64,000 nt of DNA. It comes from Faecalicatena absiana (lineage in GTDB: Bacteria > Bacillota > Bacilli > Lactobacillales > Lactobacillaceae). The stretch is from positions 188,837-252,836 of the forward strand of contig JAEDAG010000002.1 in the NCBI GenBank assembly GCA_017309015.1, given 5' to 3'. The first letter of the stretch is position 1. Each line of letters starts with the position of its first letter. The notes beneath the pieces were generated by a model. The model did no database searches and was not told where the DNA came from. It was given only the letters and a program-made list of their open reading frames with translations. This document shows, piece after piece, positions 8,269-16,675 of the stretch. Position numbers and translations under genes: made by a program.

Positions 8269-9225
8269 CTATTCTCCTCCATCGATTTGTTCCTTAGGCA
8301 AGGCCACCAGGTGGTTTGGCGCAACCTCCTGCAGCGGGTAGACCCGGCCGTCCTTGTCGTACCAGTCTTTTTGGTTCTTTTGGAACTCACGCTCAATTCT
8401 GCGCCGCTCGTTTGCGTGGGCGTCACGGTTTTCAACGTCAACTTGCGGAATGGCGGCCAGCAAGCGCTTGGTGTAGATGTGCATCGGGTTCTTGTAGATC
8501 TCTTCCAAGCTGCCGACTTCAACCAGCCGGCCCCGGTGCATGATTGCCAGGTTCTTGGACATGTGCTTGATGACGCCCAAGTCGTGGGAAATGAACAAGA
8601 AAGCGATGTTGTACTGCTGCTGAATGTGCTTCATGAAGTTCAAGACCTGGGCCTGAACGGACAAGTCCAAGGCACTGGTCGGCTCGTCAGCTACGATCAG
8701 CTTCGGGTTGGTGGCCACGGCCCGGGCAATCCCGATTCTTTGCCGCTGGCCGCCAGAGAACTCGTGCGGGAACTTGTAGATGGAGTCGCTGGGCATCCCG
8801 ACGATATCGAGCAATTCTTGAACCCGGTCGCGCTCTTGGTCAGTCGTCAGATTTTCGAAGTTTCTGATCGGTTCAGCGATGATGTCTTCAATCCGCTTGC
8901 GGGGGTTCAGACTGGACATGGAGTCCTGGAAGATCATCTGCACGTCCTTGTTGTAGTTCAATTTGCGTCTGACTGAAGCCTTGGTAATGTCCTGGCCCTT
9001 GTAGATGATTTGTCCGCTTGTAGCTTTCTCAACCCCAACGATGGCCTTGCCAGTCGTTGACTTGCCGGAGCCGGATTCCCCGATCAGGCCGTAGGTTTCG
9101 CCTTCCTTGATGGAGAAGCTGATGCCATCGACGGCCCGCACGTAGTCGGTGATGCGGTTCCAAAAACCTGAGCGAACGGGATAGTGGACCTTCAGGTCCT
9201 TGATTTGAATGATTTCATTTGCCAT
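8269..9225 (-). CDS. oppF: oligopeptide transporter ATPase OppF (318 aa)
   Basis: This is the second of two nucleotide-binding subunits that power peptide import. The Walker A sequence GESGSGKS is near residues 49-56, the Q-loop in MIFQDSMSSLNPR near 98-109, the signature FSGGQRQR at 156-163, and Walker B LIVADEP at 176-182. The C-terminal extension after residue about 230 is the oligopeptide-transporter type. It follows oppD after 16 bases and precedes oppB by 3. Confidence 0.94.
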   Translation of the reverse strand: MANEIIQIKDLKVHYPVRSGFWNRITDYVRAVDGISFSIKEGETYGLIGESGSGKSTTGKAIVGVEKATSGQIIYKGQDITKASVRRKLNYNKDVQMIFQDSMSSLNPRKRIEDIIAEPIRNFENLTTDQERDRVQELLDIVGMPSDSIYKFPHEFSGGQRQRIGIARAVATNPKLIVADEPTSALDLSVQAQVLNFMKHIQQQYNIAFLFISHDLGVIKHMSKNLAIMHRGRLVEVGSLEEIYKNPMHIYTKRLLAAIPQVDVENRDAHANERRRIEREFQKNQKDWYDKDGRVYPLQEVAPNHLVALPKEQIDGGE

Positions 9226-9241
9226 ATTTTTCTAAACCCTC

Positions 9242-10240
9242 TCAATCATTTTGGAAGTGGAAATTCTTCCAGCAGGTGCAGCGGACGAAGTGGTTTGGCT
9301 CAACCTCGTGCATGACCGGCACCTTTTCATGCTCGCTGGCCGGAATCCAAGGAATTCTTGCGGCGAACCGGTCCCCCTCTCTTGGCATGTTCTTCAAAGA
9401 CGGCACCGTCCCTTGAATGACGTGCAGGTCTTCGTCGTCAGCGTCCGACTGGGGCATGGAGTTCAAAAGCGATCTGGTATATGGGTGAAGCGGATGAGAG
9501 AACAAGGTCTTAACGTCGGCCTTTTCCACGATCTGGCCCGCATACATGACGGCGACTTCATCAGCCGTTTCCGCCACGACGCCCAAGTCGTGGGTGATCA
9601 GGATGATCCCGGATTCAGATTCCTTCTGGATTTCCTTGAGCAAGTCCAGGATCTGAGCCTGGATGGTTACGTCCAGGGCAGTGGTTGGCTCGTCAGCGAT
9701 GATGATCTCCGGCTTGCAGGCCACCGCCATGGCGATCACGACTCTTTGCCGCAGACCGCCTGACAACTCGTGCGGGTACATGTCGTACATCGTTTCGGGC
9801 TTTGGCATCCCGACTTCTTTGAAGAGTTCGATGACTCTGGCCCGCCGTTGCCCCTTGTTCATCTTGGTGTGGTAAAGCAAGGATTCGGCTACCTGGTCAC
9901 CGACCTTCATCAAGGGGTTCAAGCTGGACATTGGGTCTTGGAAGATCATGCCAATGTCGTTGCCGCGAATCTGGTCAAACAAGCCGTCCGTCAAGCTAAC
10001 CAGGTTCAGGTTCTTATATTTAATGTCGCCTGTCACGCGGGTGTTCTTGCGGTCGTACAAGCCAACAATGCTGGAAGCAATGGTGCTCTTGCCGCAGCCG
10101 GATTCCCCGACGATTGCCAGAACTTCGTTGCGCTTCAATGTGAAGTCAACGCCGTCGACGGCATCATAGAACTTGCCTTGCAGGCGATAACCGGTATGGA
10201 GATTTTCTACGTCTAATAGAATGTCTTGATGATTATCCAT
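9242..10240 (-). CDS. oppD: oligopeptide transporter ATPase OppD (332 aa)
   Basis: This is the first gene of the oppDFBCA operon and one of the paired ATPases. Walker A GESGCGKS is at residues 45-52, the signature LSGGLRQR at 159-166 and Walker B IIIADEP at 179-185. The C-terminal cysteine-rich segment (HFVRCTCW) is usual for OppD. The ATG at 10240 was chosen over an upstream in-frame ATG because GAAGGAG lies just before it. The promoter at 10308-10335 would give a short leader. Confidence 0.94.
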   Translation of the reverse strand: MDNHQDILLDVENLHTGYRLQGKFYDAVDGVDFTLKRNEVLAIVGESGCGKSTIASSIVGLYDRKNTRVTGDIKYKNLNLVSLTDGLFDQIRGNDIGMIFQDPMSSLNPLMKVGDQVAESLLYHTKMNKGQRRARVIELFKEVGMPKPETMYDMYPHELSGGLRQRVVIAMAVACKPEIIIADEPTTALDVTIQAQILDLLKEIQKESESGIILITHDLGVVAETADEVAVMYAGQIVEKADVKTLFSHPLHPYTRSLLNSMPQSDADDEDLHVIQGTVPSLKNMPREGDRFAARIPWIPASEHEKVPVMHEVEPNHFVRCTCWKNFHFQND

Positions 10241-10307
10241 ATCTTCTCCTTCAGAATTCATTAAAGATTTAATGCAACTCTCATCGTGCTTTTGTTCATA
10301 TTTTTCT

Positions 10308-10335
10308 ATCATAACTCTTTGACAGGCAATTTCAA
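10308..10335 (-). promoter_or_regulatory. promoter of the opp operon
   Basis: On the minus strand TTGAAA and TATGAT are 16 bases apart. The predicted transcript starts about 60 bases before the oppD start. The rest of the 10336-10605 gap shows no gene that can be supported. Confidence 0.65.
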
Positions 10336-10605
10336 TAGCCCTTCAGCATTTATTGTGAGTTTTTTATGACTTTTTTGCGAATTTTTCCGGATTTTTATGA
10401 TAATTTTTCTTAACAAAGCCTGACTGATTGCCATTTTCTGTTAATGAAGCATTTTTTGACCAGTGAATTGATGAATATGCGTACATTGCCACGGTGATGG
10501 GGATTATAGCGCTTTTATGCTCCGTTTTTTCGCATAACCAGTTAAGGCTTGCCCCCTGGGCCATTCATTTAATTTTTTGCTTCCGTTACCGTTAATATAT
10601 GGCGC

Positions 10606-10638
10606 AAAAAAAGAGGATGAATGCTCATCCTCTTTTTT
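10606..10638 (-). terminator. terminator after acpP
   Basis: GAGGATGA pairs with TCATCCTC across an ATGC loop, flanked by A-runs and T-runs on both sides. It ends the fakA-recG-plsX-acpP direction of transcription and would also work on the plus strand. Confidence 0.88.
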
Positions 10639-10680
10639 GTAATTTTTAAAAGAATCTTCACTGCCCTTTGGTAATCAAAA

Positions 10681-10923
10681 TTATCCTTGATGGGCTTTGA
10701 TATACTTTACGGCATCCCCAACCGTGGCAATGTTTTCCGCGTCCTCGTCAGGAATTTCCGCGCCAAATTCATCTTCAAGCTGCATGATGAATTCCACCAA
10801 GTCAATTGAGTCTGCATCCAGGTCCTTGGTAAAGTTGGTGTCCATGGTGATCTTGTCCTTGTCTAATTGAAAGTTGTCAGCAATCAATTCGGCAATCTTG
10901 TTGAAAATTTCTTCTTCAGTCAT
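10681..10923 (-). CDS. acpP: acyl carrier protein (80 aa)
   Basis: This is a small acidic helical protein that carries fatty-acyl chains on a phosphopantetheine arm. The attachment serine is Ser39 in DADSIDLVE (usually DSLD; here Ile follows Ser-Asp in register). It lies 104 bases downstream of plsX, whose product uses acyl-ACP as substrate, and ends at a strong terminator. A separate promoter in the plsX-acpP gap is plausible. Length and charge are typical. Confidence 0.93.
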   Translation of the reverse strand: MTEEEIFNKIAELIADNFQLDKDKITMDTNFTKDLDADSIDLVEFIMQLEDEFGAEIPDEDAENIATVGDAVKYIKAHQG

Positions 10924-10984
10924 CTTTTTTCTCCTGAATTCTTTATTTATTAAGCTATTTGTCTGCTATTTGCTTGCTTTGCCA

Positions 10985-11013
10985 ATTATAGCCTATCCAA
11001 GGGCAGATTACAG
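10985..11013 (-). promoter_or_regulatory. possible acpP promoter
   Basis: A perfect TATAAT lies on the minus strand with a weak CTGTAA 17 bases upstream, in the plsX-acpP gap. A separate promoter would let ACP be made in excess of PlsX. Confidence 0.45.
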
Positions 11014-11027
11014 CATTTATGCTCAGA

Positions 11028-12020
11028 CTACTTGCTGAACTCTTCCTTGAAGGCTTCAATCAGATTCTCAGCCAGCATCTTGTCGACCTGCTTGATGGCA
11101 TAGTAGATCCCGCGCGCGTCTGCCCGGCCGTGCTGCTTGACTACTGGGGACTTAAGCCCCATTAAGACGGCCCCGCCGTACTTGGCCGTGTCAAAGCGGC
11201 TGGCAACTTCCTTAAAGGCAGGCTTGGCCATTAATGCCCCGAGCTTGACCTTCAAGCCGTTGCTCATCAGGCTGTCCTTGAGCAGGTGGATGATAACTGA
11301 GGCCGTCCCTTCAATGGACTTCAGGACCGCGTTGCCGGTAAAGCCGTCAGTCGCCACGACGTCCGCCTTGCCGGTCAGCAATTCATGCCCTTCGATGTTG
11401 CCAATGAAGTTCAAATTGGAGTCCTTGAGCAGCTGGTAGACTTCCTTGTGCAGGGCATCGCCCTTGTCAAATTCAGCCCCATTGTTCAAGAGGGCTACGC
11501 GCGGATTCTTGACCCCGCGGACCTTTTCCGCGTAGTAGGAGGCCATTTCCGCCCATTGCAGGAGGTATTCCGGCTTGGATTCGGCATTGGCGCCAACGTC
11601 AATGATGTTGAAGCCATCATCGGAATTCTGCACGGGCATGGTTGGCATCAGGCCTGGACGCTCAACCCCTTTGATCCGGCCCACGATAAAGATCCCGCAG
11701 ACCAGCAGGGCCCCAGTGTTGCCCAAGGACAGCAGGGCGTCTGCCTGCCCCTTCTTGACCCAGTTGGCCGCGACGACCATTGAGGAGTCCTTCTTGGTCC
11801 GCATGGCCTTGACTGGCTCGTCCTCATCCTGGATGACTTCCGTGGTTGGCACGATTTGCACCCGCTCGCGGTCGCTGCCCACCAGCTCCTTGAGCTTAGC
11901 CTCATCGCCAAACAGGATAAATTCAGTTTCAGGAAGCTCCTTCTTTGCCTTAAGCACGGCTTCTACGATCGCCTGTGGGGCATTTTCGCCGCCCATGGCG
12001 TCTACTGCAATTCTTCTCAT
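11028..12020 (-). CDS. plsX: phosphate acyltransferase PlsX (330 aa)
   Basis: PlsX converts acyl-ACP to acyl-phosphate, the first committed step toward phosphatidic acid in Firmicutes. The start MRRIAVDAMGGENAP and the internal SLGNTGALL and NNGAEFDKG segments are family hallmarks. It stands between recG and acpP. The upstream fakA product also makes acyl-phosphate from exogenous fatty acids, so the operon joins both sources of the same intermediate. Length matches the family. Confidence 0.94.
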   Translation of the reverse strand: MRRIAVDAMGGENAPQAIVEAVLKAKKELPETEFILFGDEAKLKELVGSDRERVQIVPTTEVIQDEDEPVKAMRTKKDSSMVVAANWVKKGQADALLSLGNTGALLVCGIFIVGRIKGVERPGLMPTMPVQNSDDGFNIIDVGANAESKPEYLLQWAEMASYYAEKVRGVKNPRVALLNNGAEFDKGDALHKEVYQLLKDSNLNFIGNIEGHELLTGKADVVATDGFTGNAVLKSIEGTASVIIHLLKDSLMSNGLKVKLGALMAKPAFKEVASRFDTAKYGGAVLMGLKSPVVKQHGRADARGIYYAIKQVDKMLAENLIEAFKEEFSK

Positions 12021-12046
12021 GATTCTGTACTCTTTTCCATTTGTGT

Positions 12047-14086
12047 CTAGGCTCTGGCCTGTACAAGTCTATTATAGTCTAACACCCGCTTCAGGTCAGC
12101 CAATTCATCTCCGGCCAGGTCCGGATCGCTGGCGACGATCTCACTGGCCACTTCCTTGGCTGCGACCAGGGTCTTGTAGTCGGTCACGGCATTGCCGACC
12201 TTGAATTCCGGCAGACCAGACTGGGCCTTGCCAAAAAGGTCGCCTTCCCCCCGCATCTTCAAGTCTTCTTCAGCCAATTTGAAGCCGTTAGTCGTTGCCG
12301 CCACGATCTGCATCCGCTGCTTGCCCGCGGCCGTCTTCGGGTCTGCCAAAAAGACGCAGTAGCTCTGGGTCTGTCCCCGGCCGATCCGGCCGCGCAGCTG
12401 GTGCAACTGGCTGAGGCCAAAGCGGTCCGCGTCAAAAATGACCATCATGTTGGCATTGGCCACGTCTACCCCGACTTCAATGACGCTGGTGGCTACCAGA
12501 ATGTCGATCTGCCCTGCCGAGAACTGGGACATGATCTCTTCCTTTTCTTCCCCGCTCATCTGTCCGTGGAGGAGGACGACATGCTGGCCCGGAAAATCAT
12601 GGGCCAGCTTCTTGTACAATTCCTCCGCGTTCTCCAAGTCAATCGTTGCTGATTCGGAAATCAAGGGCGTGACGGCATAGATCTGGAAGCCCCGGGCCAG
12701 CTGCTCGCGCATCAGGGCGTAGACCTGGTCCATTTCCGAACTGGTCTTCCAGCTGGAAATGATCGGCTTTCTCCCTGCCGGCAGGTGGCGGATCTCAGAC
12801 AGGTCCATGTCCCCATAGACCGTCAGGGCCAAAGTCCGCGGAATTGGCGTCGCGGTCATGGCCAGCAGGTCCGGGTGATCTCCCTTGTTCAGCAGGGCCA
12901 GGCGCTGTGCCACGCCAAAGCGGTGCTGCTCGTCGATTATGACCAAGCCCAGCTTCTTGAAGGCCACCTTGTCCTGAATCAAGGCATGGGTCCCGATCAC
13001 GCAGTTGATGGTCCCATCGGCCAGCTCCTTGTAGATCTCCCGCCGCTCCATGGCCTTGGTTGACCCAGTCAAAAGGGCGACTCTGACCCCAAAGGGACGC
13101 AGGAGGTCGTCAATCTTCTTGAAGTGCTGGCTGGCCAGAATTTCCGTTGGCACCATCAAGGCTGCCTGATAGCCAGCCGTAATAGCCCCGTAGATCGCGA
13201 ACACGGCCACGATCGTCTTCCCGGACCCTACATCCCCTTGGAGCAGGCGATGCATTTGCCGGTCAACGAACATATCAGCAAAAATTTCATTGATTGCCTG
13301 CTTTTGGTCTGGCGACAGATCAAAAGGCAGGGCCTTGGTCAAAGCCGCGATCTCCTTGAGATCATACTTTTTGGCCTGGCCTTGGTGCTGGCGGTTGCTG
13401 CTGGCCAATAAGGCCATCTGCATCTGAAAGATGAAGAATTCGCGAAAGACCGCGCTGCGCCGGGCCGACTTGGCTTGTGCCGGACTCTTGGGGTGGTGCA
13501 TCCCCTCAACCAATTCCTGGTCACTCATGAGCTGGTATTTCTTCCTGAGCCAGTCAGGAACGGCATTGCCGATTTGGCTGCCATATTCGGCAATTGCTTC
13601 ATCAATCAAGCCCTGCAGCTTCTTCTGCTTGATGTGGCGGTTGACCGAATAGACCGGGGCCAGCCCGTCATCACCATGGCTCTTGGCGACCAGCTTGTAG
13701 GCCGACAGGCTCTGCTTGGCCAGGTTGTACTTGCCATAGATAGCCACTTCCTGGCCGATCTCCAGCTGCTTGCATAGCCATGGCTGATTAAAAAAATTGA
13801 CCATGATAATATCATGATCAATTCTCATTTTGAAGCTTACCCGGCTCTTGTGATAGCCAAAGAAATTCTGGTATGGAGTCGTAGCGACGATCCCCTTCAG
13901 CATGACCTTCTGGCCGTCCAGCAGCTGATCCAGCGGCAGACTGGCCAATTCATCATAGCGGTATGGAAAATAGAAGAGCAAGTCATAGATGCTATAGATG
14001 CCTAACGTGCGCAGGCCTTCTCCCGTCTTGACCCCGACTCCTTTCAAATCAGTCGCCGGACTGAATGCTGCTTCATTTATTGTCAT
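12047..14086 (-). CDS. recG: ATP-dependent DNA helicase RecG (679 aa)
   Basis: RecG remodels stalled replication forks and branch-migrates recombination intermediates. An N-terminal wedge/OB region is followed by a superfamily 2 helicase core with Walker A GDVGSGKT, motif II DEQHRFG, motif III TATPIPRT and motif VI QLRGRIGRGQ. The start codon overlaps the last base of the fakA stop (TAATG), so translation is coupled. Placement between fakA and plsX is the common Firmicute arrangement. Confidence 0.95.
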   Translation of the reverse strand: MTINEAAFSPATDLKGVGVKTGEGLRTLGIYSIYDLLFYFPYRYDELASLPLDQLLDGQKVMLKGIVATTPYQNFFGYHKSRVSFKMRIDHDIIMVNFFNQPWLCKQLEIGQEVAIYGKYNLAKQSLSAYKLVAKSHGDDGLAPVYSVNRHIKQKKLQGLIDEAIAEYGSQIGNAVPDWLRKKYQLMSDQELVEGMHHPKSPAQAKSARRSAVFREFFIFQMQMALLASSNRQHQGQAKKYDLKEIAALTKALPFDLSPDQKQAINEIFADMFVDRQMHRLLQGDVGSGKTIVAVFAIYGAITAGYQAALMVPTEILASQHFKKIDDLLRPFGVRVALLTGSTKAMERREIYKELADGTINCVIGTHALIQDKVAFKKLGLVIIDEQHRFGVAQRLALLNKGDHPDLLAMTATPIPRTLALTVYGDMDLSEIRHLPAGRKPIISSWKTSSEMDQVYALMREQLARGFQIYAVTPLISESATIDLENAEELYKKLAHDFPGQHVVLLHGQMSGEEKEEIMSQFSAGQIDILVATSVIEVGVDVANANMMVIFDADRFGLSQLHQLRGRIGRGQTQSYCVFLADPKTAAGKQRMQIVAATTNGFKLAEEDLKMRGEGDLFGKAQSGLPEFKVGNAVTDYKTLVAAKEVASEIVASDPDLAGDELADLKRVLDYNRLVQARA

Positions 14087-15750
14087 TATTCTACTGATAC
14101 CAAGAAGTTGTAGACTGGCTGGCCACCATCATGGATTTCAAATTCGAAGTCATCGTCCGCGTGCTTGGCTTCCAGGGCATCAACGACCTTTTCGGCCTCT
14201 TCCTGGCTGGCATCGCTCCCGTACATCACGGTGATGATTTCGGAGTCTTCGTCGAGCATCTTTTCAGTCATCGCTACCGTGGCCGCAATTACGTCTGGAT
14301 TGTCGACTTCAATGGTCCCATCAACGATCCCGATGAAGTCGTCCTTGTGGATTTCAACCTCGTTGATGACCGTGTCGCGCGTTGCTCGGGTAACTTCACC
14401 AGACTTGACTGAGTCAAGCTCGTCAGTCATGGCTTCCACGTTCTCGTCAACGCTGGCATCTGGGTTGAAGGCCAGCATTGCGGTCAACCCTTGCTGGATG
14501 GTCTTGCTTGGCACGATGCCGACCGGAATTTCGGCGACTTCAGCTGCCTGCTTGGCAGACATGATGATGTTCCCATTGTTCGGCAGGATAATTGCCTTCT
14601 TGGCACCTGACTTGGTGATCGCGTCAATAATGTCTTGGGTTGATGGGTTCATGGTTTGACCACCAGAGATGATCCGGTTGACCCCTTCGCTTTCAAACAA
14701 TTGACGAACCCCATTGCCGGATGCGACTGCGATCACGGCAAAGTCAACGGCTTCTTGCAGCTCTTCCTCGTGACCAACGATGGTTTCGTGCTGAATGCGC
14801 ATGTTGTCGATCTTGATCTTGCCCAATTGGCCAAATTGTGATCCATACAGGAAGACTTCGCCTGGGTGTTCAGTGTGAACGTGAACCTTGGCAATTTCAC
14901 CATCTGAAACTGCCAGAAGCGAATCGCCCAGCTTGGACAAGTGCTCACGGAATTCCTCCAGGTCAAATGGCTTCTTGTCTGGCACGTCGGCCTTCAGGTC
15001 AACCATGATTTCGGTACAGTAGCCGTTGGCAATGTCTTGAGTTGCCAGCTGGCCTTGAACTGACTGGTGGTGGGTCGCGTTGATCAGGGCGCTCATGTCA
15101 TCAGCGTCCGGCACATACTTGTCGTCAAAGTTTTCGCCCAGCAGTCCTTCCAAAAAGCCTTCGTAAATGAAGACCAGACCCTGGCCACCGGAGTCAACCA
15201 CGCCGACCTGCTTCAAGACTGGAAGCAGGTCCGGGGTCGTCTTCAAAGCCTTCTTGGCCCCTTCAACAATCGCTTTCATGACCTCTTCCACGTCACTGGT
15301 TTCGTTTGCCTTGTTGGCCCCTTCTTGGGCAGCCACTCTGGCAACCGTTAAAATCGTACCTTCAACGGGCTTCATAACAGCTTTGTAGGCAGTAGCTACA
15401 CCGTTGCTGAAGGCGTTCGCCAGTTCTTGCGCGTTCAAGGTATCCATGCCTTGAGTTGCCTTGTAGAAGCCGCGGAACAGCTGGGAGGTAATTACGCCAC
15501 TGTTGCCGCGAGCCCCCATCAGCATCCCTCTGGCCAGGCTTTCGGTCAAATCGCTGACCTTGTCGCTGGTATTTTCGGAAACGGCCTTCGCTCCGCTTTC
15601 CATGGTCAAATTCATGTTGGTACCAGTGTCACCGTCAGGAACTGGGAAAACATTTAGATCATTGACGAATTGCACGTTCTTGCTCATGCGGTGGGATGCA
15701 ATCCGAACCATGTCTCTAAATTCTTTACTGCTAATTTCACTTAAAACCAA
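14086..15750 (-). CDS. fakA: fatty acid kinase ATP-binding subunit FakA (DAK2/DegV-type, 554 aa)
   Basis: FakA phosphorylates fatty acids held by a FakB protein, giving acyl-phosphate for phospholipid synthesis. The N-terminal DhaL/DAK2 domain carries the Mg-ATP ligands in VPDGDTGTNMNLT and RGARGNSG-type loops; a C-terminal DegV-like region follows. A TTG at 15750 is the likely start because GGAGG lies eight bases before it. No FakB gene is in the window. It is preceded by asp23 and overlaps recG by one base. Confidence 0.9.
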   Translation of the reverse strand: MVLSEISSKEFRDMVRIASHRMSKNVQFVNDLNVFPVPDGDTGTNMNLTMESGAKAVSENTSDKVSDLTESLARGMLMGARGNSGVITSQLFRGFYKATQGMDTLNAQELANAFSNGVATAYKAVMKPVEGTILTVARVAAQEGANKANETSDVEEVMKAIVEGAKKALKTTPDLLPVLKQVGVVDSGGQGLVFIYEGFLEGLLGENFDDKYVPDADDMSALINATHHQSVQGQLATQDIANGYCTEIMVDLKADVPDKKPFDLEEFREHLSKLGDSLLAVSDGEIAKVHVHTEHPGEVFLYGSQFGQLGKIKIDNMRIQHETIVGHEEELQEAVDFAVIAVASGNGVRQLFESEGVNRIISGGQTMNPSTQDIIDAITKSGAKKAIILPNNGNIIMSAKQAAEVAEIPVGIVPSKTIQQGLTAMLAFNPDASVDENVEAMTDELDSVKSGEVTRATRDTVINEVEIHKDDFIGIVDGTIEVDNPDVIAATVAMTEKMLDEDSEIITVMYGSDASQEEAEKVVDALEAKHADDDFEFEIHDGGQPVYNFLVSVE

Positions 15751-15770
15751 TCTCAAATCCTCCGCTTAGC

Positions 15771-16133
15771 CTAGTCATCAAGAACCTTGACGCCTTGAAC
15801 GATTACATTGACCGCCTTGGTGTCGATTCCCAACTGGCTTCTTAAGTTATATTTGACACTGTCTTGTACATTACGACTTACTTCTGAAATTTTCAAGCCG
15901 TAGCCGACAATAATATAAACATCGACCGTAACTTGATTCTCCGTCGACTTGACTACAACGCCACGCTTGTAGTTGGCCCGGCTCAAGATGCTGCTTACGC
16001 CATCTCTAAGAGCATTCTTTGATGCCATTCCGACAACGCCATAGTTAGACGTAGCTGCACCACCAACAACAGTTGCAATTACACCGTTTGAAATATCAAT
16101 CAAACCATACTTTGTTTTGATTTTAACAGCCAT
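15771..16133 (-). CDS. Asp23/YloU-family protein (120 aa)
   Basis: This is a small alkaline-shock-type protein. It starts MAVKIKTKYGLIDIS and has the alternating beta pattern VVKSTENQVTVDVYIIVGYG and a C-terminal VNVIVQGV typical of the family. The ATG at 16133 is preferred because GGAGG precedes it by six bases. It heads the fakA operon, as in other Firmicutes. Its role is not well defined; it is thought to act near the cell envelope. A second paralog lies at 37299-37736. Confidence 0.88.
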   Translation of the reverse strand: MAVKIKTKYGLIDISNGVIATVVGGAATSNYGVVGMASKNALRDGVSSILSRANYKRGVVVKSTENQVTVDVYIIVGYGLKISEVSRNVQDSVKYNLRSQLGIDTKAVNVIVQGVKVLDD

Positions 16134-16251
16134 GTTCATCCTCCGTCTTTTCATCCAATATACATATTTATTTTAACATAACCTTTGATAAAGCCAGCAA
16201 TTTCACCCTCATTTTTCCAGAAAATAGCAAAATACTTTTTTCAAAAAAGCG

Positions 16252-16280
16252 TTGAAATGCCAATCTGTTTATGGTAAGGT
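16252..16280 (+). promoter_or_regulatory. promoter of rpmB
   Basis: TTGAAA and TAAGGT are 17 bases apart, about 40 bases before the rpmB start codon. A strong AAAGGAGG ribosome site follows. Confidence 0.65.
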
Positions 16281-16319
16281 TATAAAGTATGAGAACACAA
16301 GTAAAGGAGGTTTAGCAGC

Positions 16320-16505
16320 ATGGCAAAAGATTTCGTAACCGGTAAGAAGACCACTTTTGGTAACAGACGTTCACACGCCTTGAACTCAACTCGTCGTTCT
16401 TGGAAGCCAAACCTTCAAAAAGTTCGCATTCTTGTTAACGGCAAGCCTAAGCGCGTTTGGGTTTCAACCAAGACTTTGAAGTCCGGTAAAGTTACCCGTG
16501 TCTAA
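16320..16505 (+). CDS. rpmB: large-subunit ribosomal protein L28 (61 aa)
   Basis: This is a basic ribosomal protein divergently placed from asp23-fakA, the usual Firmicute arrangement. The sequence [26 protein letters not shown] is typical. No zinc-binding CXXC pair is present, so this is the cysteine-free form. It has its own promoter and terminator and is a single-gene unit. Confidence 0.96.
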   Translation: MAKDFVTGKKTTFGNRRSHALNSTRRSWKPNLQKVRILVNGKPKRVWVSTKTLKSGKVTRV

Positions 16506-16512
16506 TCGACAG

Positions 16513-16550
16513 AAAAGCCCGTCAGATCAATGATCTGGCGGGTTTTATTT
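16513..16550 (+). terminator. terminator of rpmB
   Basis: AGCCCGTCAGATC pairs with GATCTGGCGGGTT across an AAT loop and is followed by TTATTTT. Confidence 0.88.
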
Positions 16551-16595
16551 TGCTCCAGCATGTGCATTAAAGTGATTTGTGCATCAGTTTCGCTG

Positions 16596-16636
16596 AAAAA
16601 ATAAGCCTCACTTCGTTTGAAATGAGGCTTATTTTT
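16596..16636. terminator. bidirectional terminator between rpmB and the ABC exporter
   Basis: AATAAGCCTCA pairs with TGAGGCTTATT, with A-run and T-run flanks on both strands. It serves the minus-strand ABC gene and backs up the rpmB terminator. Confidence 0.85.
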
Positions 16637-16675
16637 GTTATTGAAAGCTTCTTGAGTGGTCGCGTACTTTTGGCT

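Noticed and set aside
8221-8976. 251-codon plus-strand frame opposite oppF
   Set aside because: Shadow of the intact oppF gene, with no motif of its own.
10364-10564. 66-codon minus-strand frame in the opp-acpP gap
   Set aside because: No ribosome-binding site, no recognisable sequence, and biased toward chance composition; the gap is better explained by promoter and terminator.
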